13,964 nucleotides of DNA from an uncultured Selenomonadaceae bacterium (GTDB lineage Bacteria > Bacillota > Negativicutes > Selenomonadales > Selenomonadaceae): the NCBI GenBank assembly GCA_905233965.1, contig CAJOFG010000046.1, forward strand, positions 1 through 13,964, written 5' to 3'. Positions within the stretch are counted from its first letter, which is position 1. The number at the start of each line of letters is the position of its first letter. The notes beneath the pieces are model-generated. The model saw nothing but the letters and a program-made list of their open reading frames with translations, searched no databases and was not told the origin of the DNA. A program made the position numbers and the translations under genes. This document shows positions 8,151 to 13,964 of the stretch, piece by piece.

Positions 8151-8987
8151 TCAGTATTTGAAATTTTTGCTTAACCATTCTTCCCTGCGTTTTGCTTCCT
8201 TATAATCCGACTTTGCCATAAGCAGGGCAAAAAGTACATCAAGCACATATTTGGCGCCGGTCAAAAATACACGCGGCCCCGGTTCTTCCATTTTATCGGT
8301 TGTGGCAACTTCAAAAGTGACTTTGGACAATTTCGCGAGCGTGGATTTTCCCGCCGAAGTGATTGAAAAAATTGTCGCGTCCTGTTCGTGCAAAATTTTT
8401 GCAATATCGTTGAGTATCCGATTTTCACCCGTGCGGCTTATGAAAAAAGATATATGAGTTTTTGGAATTTGATAAGCCGACAAAAATTGCATGATGGTCG
8501 AAGTGTTCACCGACGAATATTTATTTGCCATTATGAAATTTTCCGCCGCCATTCGAGCCAAATTCAAATTGTTGTCCATGGCGTAAAAGTCAATGTGTTC
8601 CGCAGTTGAAAGATAATTCAAAGCCCGGATAAATTGCGAGGCGGTAATTTTTTCGTGCGTTTCGTTAAGCGATTCGACTTCTATGCAGAAAACTTTTTCA
8701 AGTATTTCGTTTACCGTGTCAACATCCGATATAAATGTATCCTGCGGTTTTCCGATATTTCGCATCATTTCCGAAACAAATTTTGTTTTGAAATCGGAAT
8801 AGCCTTCAAAACCGAGCTTTTGACTGAATCTGACGATCGCCGCCGAACTTGTAAAAGTTTTTTTTGCAAGTTGCCTTGTAGACAGGTTTGCCAACTCTCT
8901 GAAATTTTCCGTAATGTAGTCCGATATAACTTTTTCCGTGTCCGAAAAATTTGACTTATCCTTGAGTTTTCCGAGTAATCCGGTCAT
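8151..8987 (-). CDS. MurR/RpiR-family transcriptional regulator (HTH + SIS), copy 1
   Basis: A 278-residue regulator of usual family length. The N-terminal RpiR helix-turn-helix domain spans about 1-77, with the recognition region TSSAAIVRFSQKLGFEGY. A sugar-phosphate-binding SIS domain spans about 110-250 (SFFISRTGENRILNDIAKIL, then an FSITSAGKSTLAKL loop). Such proteins bind palindromic operators and respond to phosphosugars, here plausibly cellobiose-6-phosphate or glucose-6-phosphate. It starts 28 bases after the diguanylate cyclase and likely shares its transcript. The catabolic operon begins directly downstream, which makes it a prime candidate regulator. It is paralogous to 12768-13610, with near-identical HTH segments. 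Start: ATG at 8987 with only a weak TGAGAT ribosome site. The target and the sign of regulation are inference. Confidence 0.93.
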   Translation of the reverse strand: MTGLLGKLKDKSNFSDTEKVISDYITENFRELANLSTRQLAKKTFTSSAAIVRFSQKLGFEGYSDFKTKFVSEMMRNIGKPQDTFISDVDTVNEILEKVFCIEVESLNETHEKITASQFIRALNYLSTAEHIDFYAMDNNLNLARMAAENFIMANKYSSVNTSTIMQFLSAYQIPKTHISFFISRTGENRILNDIAKILHEQDATIFSITSAGKSTLAKLSKVTFEVATTDKMEEPGPRVFLTGAKYVLDVLFALLMAKSDYKEAKRREEWLSKNFKY

Positions 8988-9015
8988 GATTTTTCATCTC
9001 ACAATTTAAAAATTT

Positions 9016-10512
9016 TCAAAGTCCCCATTTTCCGTTGCGTCTTGTCATTTCAAAATAAATCTGTCCGAATAAAAATCTCCGCATAATTTCCGCAAACGCG
9101 AACAATACATCATGCTCTTCGCTTGACCAGGTACGCGATTTTTTGCAATCGTCAAAACCGACGCAACCGATAAATTTGTCGCCGTCCATAACGGCACATT
9201 CGATATAAGAACAAATTTGCCTTCTCTCAAACTCCTTTCTTGCTCTGTCCGGCAATTTTGAAACATCGTCACATTCGCTGAACCGTCCTTTTTTTGTACT
9301 CCGGTATCTTCTGCGAATCTGCAATCTCAAAGGCGGATCGTGAGCAATTTCGGTTTTTTTGTAGCCGTCTTTGACGCAATCAAACAAAATTCGCGGCCAA
9401 TAAGGCCCGTCAATATGCCAATAAACGTACGCCCGATGAACTTTGAAATACTTTGCAAAAATCTGAAGGAGCAACTCAACGGAAAGGGAAGTGTCTTTAG
9501 AGTTGAAAACCATTCTGAAAATATATTCGGACGGATTTGACAACATTTGCCTGAAATTTGTGCTGATGTTGTCATCTTTTTCTTCACCGGCAATTTTTTC
9601 CTCCGAAACTTCAAAGCCTTCACTGTATATTGTTTGCGTGTCCTTGCCGTTCTTTTTGCTTTGGGCAAGTGCGGCATCGGCATGCTTGAACAAAGTTTTG
9701 TAATCCGTTCCGTGTTCCGGGAAAAGTGCAATTCCTATGCTTGAAGTGACCGAAACTTTTTCTTCTTCGTGCGTGTAAGTTTTCCGGAGCATATTGCGTA
9801 ACTTTTCGCATTTTTGATAAATAATTTCGTCGGATTTTATATCTCTCATCAAAACCATAAATTCATCGCCGCCGATATGACCGAGAATGTCGCATTTTCT
9901 GAAAGTCGTTTTGAGATTCATTGCCATATCCATGATTACGGCATCACCGATTAAATGACCGAGTTTGTCGTTGACGGATTTAAAATTGTCGAGATCTATG
10001 ACCAACAGTGCATTTATTTTTGTTTTGTCAAGGCAAATTTGCTCTATGAGGTAGGGCGCATGAGTTTTGCTGTATAAACCGGTCATGGGGTCGCGTTCGA
10101 TAACGCGTTTCAATTTATCCCGTTCCAGGCGGGCTTTCTCTATGTTTTTCAAAAAGCCCGTTATTTTTACGGCTTTTCCTTCCTCAAATTGAGCGCGATA
10201 TACCATTGTAAGCCAGACATAATACCTGCCTTTCGTGTAAATTCTGAAATCAAGGCTGTATTCCTGAAAAGGCGCGGTTCGTACCGTTACCATCGTCAAC
10301 ATTCTGTCCATATGGTTTACAAATTCTATGCGGTCATTCGGGTGAATCAATCTTGCTTTCAAAAGGTGTTCTTTGACGTTTTCGCGGGGAATTTCGTGTT
10401 GAGTCAAAACTTTCATCATTTCGTCAAAAGTCAGCGTGTCTTTCAAAATATCCCATTCGAAAACGGCCATTTGGTTTAAATCGGTCGCCTGTTTGTACAA
10501 TTTCGATTCCAT
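9016..10512 (-). CDS. PAS-GGDEF-GAF diguanylate cyclase
   Basis: A 498-residue soluble protein with no membrane segments. A PAS-like domain (about 8-125, FEWDILKDTLTF, then a YSLDFRIYTKGRYYVWLTMV strand pair) leads to a GGDEF domain (about 133-298). The active site GGDEF (214-218) is intact and an RKCD inhibitory site (205-208) lies five residues before it, so the enzyme should make c-di-GMP with product inhibition. A C-terminal GAF-like domain follows (about 330-485, with the CAVMDGDKFIGCVGFDDC strand region). No EAL domain is present. ATG start with AGAGGAAC upstream. It sits between the PTS IIB and RpiR genes, about 257 bases after IIB, with a long inverted repeat in its leader. The ligands sensed are unknown. 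GAF is less certain than GGDEF. Confidence 0.94.
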   Translation of the reverse strand: MESKLYKQATDLNQMAVFEWDILKDTLTFDEMMKVLTQHEIPRENVKEHLLKARLIHPNDRIEFVNHMDRMLTMVTVRTAPFQEYSLDFRIYTKGRYYVWLTMVYRAQFEEGKAVKITGFLKNIEKARLERDKLKRVIERDPMTGLYSKTHAPYLIEQICLDKTKINALLVIDLDNFKSVNDKLGHLIGDAVIMDMAMNLKTTFRKCDILGHIGGDEFMVLMRDIKSDEIIYQKCEKLRNMLRKTYTHEEEKVSVTSSIGIALFPEHGTDYKTLFKHADAALAQSKKNGKDTQTIYSEGFEVSEEKIAGEEKDDNISTNFRQMLSNPSEYIFRMVFNSKDTSLSVELLLQIFAKYFKVHRAYVYWHIDGPYWPRILFDCVKDGYKKTEIAHDPPLRLQIRRRYRSTKKGRFSECDDVSKLPDRARKEFERRQICSYIECAVMDGDKFIGCVGFDDCKKSRTWSSEEHDVLFAFAEIMRRFLFGQIYFEMTRRNGKWGL

Positions 10513-10529
10513 GTTTTTGTTCCTCTGTG

Positions 10530-10566
10530 CGAAAACCGCTACTCGGAAAATGAATAGCGGTTTTCG
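10530..10566. repeat. Perfect 12-base inverted repeat in the diguanylate cyclase leader
   Basis: CGAAAACCGCTA (10530-10541) and TAGCGGTTTTCG (10555-10566) flank a 13-base loop, 18 bases before the GGDEF gene's ATG and just upstream of its ribosome site. No T-run follows on the minus strand, so it is not a standard terminator there. It could be a leader hairpin controlling translation or a protein-binding site. Confidence 0.6.
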
Positions 10567-10625
10567 GGTTCTTGTGAAGTATCAAAAAATTTTCGGATTT
10601 CTGTGTGGAGGTGTTCAAAAAATCC

Positions 10626-10654
10626 TATATAGAGAAAGGGAAAAAAAGGGTTAA
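10626..10654 (-). promoter_or_regulatory. Candidate promoter of the diguanylate cyclase-RpiR unit
   Basis: On the minus strand TTAACC (10654-10649) and TATATA (10631-10626) are spaced by 17 bases. It lies in the 257-base gap between IIB and the diguanylate cyclase. The gap otherwise holds a CGCCG/CGGCG hairpin (10678-10696) and the inverted repeat at 10530-10566. I see no clear terminator for the IIB gene in it. Confidence 0.4.
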
Positions 10655-10769
10655 CGGTTGTCAAGTGCGATTCATCACGCCGCTTGGGAAACGGCGGATT
10701 TCTCGCAGACGAGGTTTAAAAGACGTTTTCCATAAAAGGGAAGAGTCAAAAAAGATTGAGAAGAATTTT

Positions 10770-11072
10770 TTAATCTCCGATTAACTTCTTGGCCATTTCA
10801 ATGACCGCTTTGCCGTCCATACGGCCGTAAAGTTTCATGTCTACGACATCAACGGGGATGCCGGGGCACTGTTCGGCAACTTTGCCTTTGTTGAAACGAA
10901 CCTGCGGACCGAGAAGAATTACATCGGCATCGGAAGCGCGTTCTTTCGCCTCACTCATCGGAAAAGCGGCGATCGTACATTCGTAATTCTGAGCCGCTGC
11001 CGCTTCCTGCATCTTCTTGACCAACATGCTCGTTGACATTCCCGCCGAACACAGCAGAATAATTTTTCTCAT
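10770..11072 (-). CDS. celA: PTS lactose/cellobiose-family EIIB component
   Basis: A 100-residue free-standing IIB of standard length. The phosphocysteine loop IILLCSAGMSTSMLV places the acceptor at C8. The DADVILLGPQVRFN strand and loop and a C-terminal VIEMAKKLIG helix match the CelA/ChbB fold. It receives phosphate from IIA (4422-4739) and phosphorylates cellobiose as IIC imports it. GAGGAG lies eight bases before the ATG. It stands apart from IIC and IIA, with its own candidate promoter and a perfect TGTAAC palindrome upstream, so it can be expressed separately from the catabolic operon. It is the only canonical IIB in the window; a IIB-like domain also occurs in the neighbouring 11234-12646 protein. 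Confidence 0.95.
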   Translation of the reverse strand: MRKIILLCSAGMSTSMLVKKMQEAAAAQNYECTIAAFPMSEAKERASDADVILLGPQVRFNKGKVAEQCPGIPVDVVDMKLYGRMDGKAVIEMAKKLIGD

Positions 11073-11145
11073 AAAATCACTCTCCTCAAAGGGTCAAAAT
11101 CTGTTAATCTGTTAAGGACTATCGGGAAATTTGCTTTGCGAGCGT

Positions 11146-11174
11146 AAAATACCACAGTCCGAAAAGTGTTTCAA
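11146..11174 (-). promoter_or_regulatory. Candidate promoter of the EIIB gene
   Basis: On the minus strand TTGAAA (11174-11169) and TATTTT (11151-11146) are spaced by 17 bases, about 75 bases before the IIB start. A direct repeat TTAACAGA lies in the leader near 11099-11114. Confidence 0.55.
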
Positions 11175-11221
11175 TCTTTCGATAACCCTTTGGAATATTG
11201 TTTCGGAAAAATCGAAATTTT

Positions 11222-11240
11222 CATGTAACACTGTTACATG
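11222..11240. promoter_or_regulatory. Perfect TGTAAC-type palindrome upstream of the EIIB gene
   Basis: CATGTAACACTGTTACATG has perfect eight-base arms around a three-base centre. It overlaps the stop codon of the IIB-ROK gene and lies about 48 bases upstream of the EIIB -35. The TGTAAC-N3-GTTACA form is close to the HexR operator TGTAAT-N3-ATTACA, and HexR is an RpiR-family protein. No T-run follows on the minus strand, so an operator is more likely than a terminator. Confidence 0.6.
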
Positions 11241-12646
11241 GTTTTTCCGTCAAGTGTTTCAAGGCAAAGGATCATTTGCCCCAAAAGCACAAGTTCCGTC
11301 ATTTCCGATTCTTTCACAAAAACCATCTCAGGCAAAAATTCTTCCGGAATATATCGGGCAAGTGTTTCCCTTATCTGTTCGATATCCGGCGTCATTTCAC
11401 TGCGAATACAGATCAATTCCGGATCGACGACCGAAATTGCCGCCAAAATTTCTATCGAAAGTGATTGCAAAATTTTTTCGACATCGTAACACAAATGCTC
11501 CCGATATTCGATTCTTTCAAGTTGCGTGTGCATAATGTGCCTGACTTCGCCGGCGTTGTTATGGGCACCGGTCAAAATTTTTCCGTCGATAATTACGGCT
11601 TGCCCGCCGATTGTATAGCCGAGCGGTTGCGACATAAAAACGATATTTTTATATTTTTCCCGTTGCGAATAAAAACCGAGAACCGCCGCCCTCAAATTGT
11701 TGTTTACGACAATGGGAACATGATATTTTTCCTCAAGCAATTTGACAAAATTTATTTTCGGGTCAATCATTCTTTCATCAAGAACGACAAATCCGTCGTG
11801 AATACTTCCGGGAATTGCGATTCCCACCGCATCAAAACTGTCGCAACGATAAGAAATCGTATCCAAAATGTCCTCAATATCGCGAATTACTTTCAAAGTT
11901 CCCTTGATGACCGTTTCACTTTTGATGACTTTTCCGCTTTCATAAATTCTGTATGCAATTCGCGTACTGTAAGAAAAAGGCATTACCGCAATCGACAAAA
12001 TTTTTGATTCGTTTTTAATTTCGCCGATCGCTTTTGCTATGGCTCTTTCTTCGGCGGAATGTTTTCTCTTGTCAATTTCCGTGCGGACAAATTCGATTAA
12101 AGTTTTGGCATCGTAGCCGGCAAAAGTTTTGGTCGGGATTTTCAATACCAACTTGTCGTCAAGTATTTTGCGGACATTCTCAAACTGAAATCCGATCTGC
12201 GGAGCAAGCAGAACAACCGAATAATCAAATGCCCGGTTGTAGAGTTTTGAAAATGAAACGGCGTTAAATTCAAAATCCAAAGACAACAATTCTGCCGCCT
12301 CATTCAGTTTGTCTTTGAAAAAATTTGTCGTCAAGCCGCTTGTACAACAGAGCAAAATTTTGGTTTTCCGGCGAATTTTGAGAGATTCGACGGTTTCGAT
12401 CATTTCCGTGAAAAGTTCCCGTGCATGTTCAAGGTCTTTCAATTCAAAATGCAAATAAAATTTGTTTTCGCCGTCCGAAACGTCCGTTACACTCATTTCG
12501 ACGATAAGAACTTCAAGATCGTAAAAATTTACCTCACCGATTGCCCGATTTGTTTCGATTTTGATTTTATTGCCGTCCGAAAAAATTTTTCCGTTATCAA
12601 CCGACCGGGACAAAATCCAATTCCTGTATTCGTCAAGTATTTTCAA
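11234..12646 (-). CDS. Three-domain protein: unknown N-terminal domain, PTS IIB-like domain, degenerate ROK domain
   Basis: About 470 residues. Residues 1-92 form an alpha/beta region I do not recognise. Residues 95-195 resemble a lactose/cellobiose IIB: KILLCCTSGLTT keeps the CxxG pattern with C101 as likely phosphocysteine, followed by VVLLAPQIGFQ. Residues 215-470 resemble ROK sugar kinases and regulators (DAVGIAIPGSI, IGGQAVIIDGKILTG, NNAGEVRH). Kinase features are missing: no DxGGT phosphate loop, VNNNLRAA where kinases have the catalytic Asp of NDANAA, and no cysteine zinc cluster. No HTH is seen. A sensor coupling PTS phosphorylation to sugar binding is plausible but inferred. Start: TTG at 12646 has GGCGG eight bases upstream; TTG at 12661 or GTG at 12655 are alternatives without a site. 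It follows RpiR copy 2 and its terminator. Confidence 0.75.
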   Translation of the reverse strand: MKILDEYRNWILSRSVDNGKIFSDGNKIKIETNRAIGEVNFYDLEVLIVEMSVTDVSDGENKFYLHFELKDLEHARELFTEMIETVESLKIRRKTKILLCCTSGLTTNFFKDKLNEAAELLSLDFEFNAVSFSKLYNRAFDYSVVLLAPQIGFQFENVRKILDDKLVLKIPTKTFAGYDAKTLIEFVRTEIDKRKHSAEERAIAKAIGEIKNESKILSIAVMPFSYSTRIAYRIYESGKVIKSETVIKGTLKVIRDIEDILDTISYRCDSFDAVGIAIPGSIHDGFVVLDERMIDPKINFVKLLEEKYHVPIVVNNNLRAAVLGFYSQREKYKNIVFMSQPLGYTIGGQAVIIDGKILTGAHNNAGEVRHIMHTQLERIEYREHLCYDVEKILQSLSIEILAAISVVDPELICIRSEMTPDIEQIRETLARYIPEEFLPEMVFVKESEMTELVLLGQMILCLETLDGKTM

Positions 12647-12673
12647 AACTATCACCGCCAAAAATTTTTTTGC

Positions 12674-12702
12674 AGAATAACACGGGCAAAAAAATTAATC
12701 AA
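12674..12702 (-). promoter_or_regulatory. Candidate promoter of the IIB-ROK gene
   Basis: On the minus strand TTGATT (12702-12697) and TATTCT (12679-12674) are spaced by 17 bases, about 28 bases before the proposed start. A TGTAAC-type palindrome lies 15 bases upstream of the -35. Confidence 0.5.
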
Positions 12703-12717
12703 TGCAATTCCGAACGG

Positions 12718-12734
12718 TTGTAACACCGGTACAA
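12718..12734. promoter_or_regulatory. TGTAAC-type palindrome upstream of the IIB-ROK gene
   Basis: TTGTAACACCGGTACAA has TTGTA/TACAA outer arms and an inner C/G pair, with the same N3 spacing as 11222-11240. It lies between the RpiR copy 2 terminator and the IIB-ROK promoter. Confidence 0.5.
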
Positions 12735-12757
12735 AAAAAATCCGTCGATTCCGACGA
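12733..12757 (-). terminator. Terminator after RpiR copy 2
   Basis: On the minus strand CGTCG-GAAT-CGACG (12756-12743) is followed after two bases by eight T residues (12740-12733). It lies 11 bases after the RpiR stop. The stem is short, so termination may be partial. Confidence 0.65.
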
Positions 12758-12767
12758 CGAATTTTTT

Positions 12768-13610
12768 TCATAAATCGGGGTTGAAATTTTTGTTCAACCA
12801 TTGTTCTTTTTCTTTTGATTTTTGATAGTCCGTTTGTGTCATCAAAACCGCAAGCAAAGTTTCCGAAATAAAATTTGCACCCGTCAAAAATGACAGCGGT
12901 CCCAAATCTTCGAGATTGTCACCCATCGAAACGACAAAAGTTTCATTTACGAGATTTCCGAGTGAAGAATTTGGTGCGGCGGTAATTAAAAGTGTCGATA
13001 TTCCCTGCTTTTTGAGGGATTTTGCTATTTCGATCAAATGTCTTTCTTCACCCTGAAAACTGACAAAAAATCCGAAATGATTTTTCGGCGTATTGTACGC
13101 CTGAAGATATTGCAAAGGCATTGAATAATGAATCGTCGAATACTTATGAGCCAAAGAAAAACTGTCCGCCACTCTGTTTGAAAAATCTCTCAAAGTGTCT
13201 GTGGCATAAAAATCAATGTAATCGAATTTTTTAAGCAGATTTACTGCTCTTTCCACAGTCGCCGGATTTAAAGCGTTGCAAGTTTTTTCTATCGCATCGA
13301 CGTTAATGGTTCTGACTTTGTTAATTATTTCGCTTATGCTGTCACCGCTGTTTATCAGCCGGTTTTTAACCCGGTTGCCGTGCCGCATAACTTCGATCAA
13401 AAAATTCACTTTGAAATCGGTGTAACCTTCAAAGCCAAGTTTTTGACAAAATCTGACAATCGCCGCCGAACTTGTAAAAGTTTTTTTGGCGAGTTCTCTG
13501 GTGGTCATATTTGAAAACTCACGATAATTTTCGAGCAAATATTGAGAAATGATGAGTTCCGCATCTGATAGCAGGGTTTTATCTTGAAGTTTTCTCAGAA
13601 GATTTGCCAC
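12768..13610 (-). CDS. MurR/RpiR-family transcriptional regulator (HTH + SIS), copy 2
   Basis: A 280-residue RpiR-type regulator. The HTH domain spans about 1-77, with TSSAAIVRFCQKLGFEGY nearly identical to copy 1. The SIS domain spans about 110-255 (FGFFVSFQGEERHLIEIAKSL, then an LLITAAPNSSLGNLV phosphosugar loop). It starts with GTG, with GGAGGG six bases upstream. It has its own near-consensus promoter (13685-13713) and a terminator, so it is a separate unit. The matching HTH regions imply that both paralogues may recognise similar operators, of which the TGTAAC palindromes are candidates, while the diverged SIS domains may sense different phosphosugars. The similarity over the whole length suggests duplication within the locus. 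Ligand and sign of regulation are not visible. Confidence 0.93.
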   Translation of the reverse strand: MANLLRKLQDKTLLSDAELIISQYLLENYREFSNMTTRELAKKTFTSSAAIVRFCQKLGFEGYTDFKVNFLIEVMRHGNRVKNRLINSGDSISEIINKVRTINVDAIEKTCNALNPATVERAVNLLKKFDYIDFYATDTLRDFSNRVADSFSLAHKYSTIHYSMPLQYLQAYNTPKNHFGFFVSFQGEERHLIEIAKSLKKQGISTLLITAAPNSSLGNLVNETFVVSMGDNLEDLGPLSFLTGANFISETLLAVLMTQTDYQKSKEKEQWLNKNFNPDL

Positions 13611-13684
13611 AAATATCCCTCCGTGAATGTATTTCGCCGTTTTTTTTTATCGGAGGACTTAACCGTCGTCCGTCGTTCAGCCGA

Positions 13685-13713
13685 ATTTTAATCGAAGTCA
13701 ATGCCAATGTCAA
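13685..13713 (-). promoter_or_regulatory. Strong promoter of RpiR copy 2
   Basis: On the minus strand TTGACA (13713-13708) and TAAAAT (13690-13685) are spaced by 17 bases, the best match to a housekeeping promoter in the window, with a leader of about 68 bases. The -35 sits in a run of TTGACAT-like direct repeats (13696-13722) that might be a binding site. Confidence 0.7.
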
Positions 13714-13718
13714 CTATG

Positions 13719-13868
13719 TCAATTCATCGGAAAAACTTTTTTCCCCTCAAAATAGGTTGCCGCAGGTTTGGCTTCGTGTATCTCTTCTACAGGGCAAGTC
13801 AGTACATCTTTGTCGACAAGGCGGAAATCGGCATATTTGCCCTTGCAGATACTGCCCCTTTCCTTTTT
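13719..13868 (-). pseudogene. C-terminal remnant of a YtcJ-like amidohydrolase
   Basis: The roughly 49 residues KKERGSICKGKYADFRLVD through KKVFPMN match the conserved C-terminal end of amidohydrolase family 3 (YtcJ-like) proteins: a GSI.xGKYADF turn, a VxDKDVLT strand, EEI, then an ATYFEGKKVF strand. The rest of the enzyme, over 400 residues including the metal site, is absent. The open frame continues to 13928 with sequence I cannot align to the family, and a plus-strand gene begins at 13942. The fragment has no start site of its own and is taken as debris of a deleted gene upstream of RpiR copy 2. Confidence 0.6.
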
Positions 13869-13941
13869 AATGAACCTATGAAAAAAAGTCTGTAAATTGA
13901 CCTTTCGTGATAGAATAAAATAAATCACGGGAGGTTAATTT

Positions 13942-13964
13942 ATGGCAAGAAAAGAAAAGCCGCC
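13942..13964 (+). CDS. Start of a plus-strand gene, truncated by the window edge
   Basis: ATG at 13942 is preceded by GGGAGG with seven-base spacing and opens MARKEKP. Only the first seven codons and part of the eighth are visible, so no product can be named. It is divergent from all other genes here. Confidence 0.55.

Noticed and set aside
10753..10776. AGATT/AATCT with a T-run as the EIIB terminator
   Set aside because: Only five A/T-rich pairs around a 14-base loop that overlaps the stop codon; too weak to call.
11222..11240. The perfect palindrome as a terminator of the IIB-ROK gene
   Set aside because: On the minus strand the stem is followed by AAAATTTCG rather than a T-run, and related palindromes occur in front of other genes without being at gene ends.

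Overview
The window looks like a beta-glucan/cellulose utilisation locus from an outer-membrane-bearing Firmicute of the Negativicutes (Selenomonas/Veillonella relatives). The main evidence is a porin with a signal peptide, an N-terminal SLH domain, a short coiled coil and a beta-barrel ending in Phe, which is the OmpM-type architecture of that class, next to Firmicute-style PTS genes and RpiR regulators. The genus cannot be fixed from the sequence. All intact genes lie on the minus strand; only a truncated start at the right edge is on the plus strand.

Layout in minus-strand transcription order, right to left: (a) 13942-13964, the first codons of a plus-strand gene; 13719-13868, the C-terminal remnant of a YtcJ-like amidohydrolase. 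(b) A regulatory block: an RpiR regulator (12768-13610) with a near-consensus promoter and its own terminator; a three-domain protein joining an unknown N-terminal domain, a PTS IIB-like domain and a degenerate ROK domain (11234-12646); a stand-alone cellobiose-type IIB (10770-11072); a PAS-GGDEF-GAF diguanylate cyclase (9016-10512); and a second, paralogous RpiR (8151-8987), closed by a terminator. (c) A catabolic operon: cellobiose-type IIC (6222-7926, interrupted), OmpM-like porin (4763-6181), IIA (4422-4739), GH1 6-phospho-beta-glucosidase (2807-4234), exported GH16 licheninase-type glucanase (2025-2795) and exported GH9 endoglucanase (208-2007), closed by a terminator at 134-171.

Inferred pathway: GH9 and GH16 cut cellulose and mixed-linkage glucan outside the inner membrane, the porin admits oligosaccharides, IIB/IIC/IIA import and phosphorylate cellobiose, and GH1 hydrolyses the 6-phosphate form inside. 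TGTAAC-type palindromes near the IIC, IIB and IIB-ROK genes suggest shared control, plausibly by one of the RpiR proteins.

The main surprise is a 382-bp ORF-less IS605-like element (7050-7431) inside the IIC gene. It sits directly after a TTTAT motif, makes no target duplication and ends in a TnpB-type guide-RNA (omega/reRNA) 3' end. Removing exactly 7050-7431 restores an in-frame IIC of 440 codons. A second copy of the same right end (1-121) lies just beyond the operon terminator. Neither tnpA nor tnpB is in the window, so any mobilisation or RNA-guided activity would need proteins encoded elsewhere.
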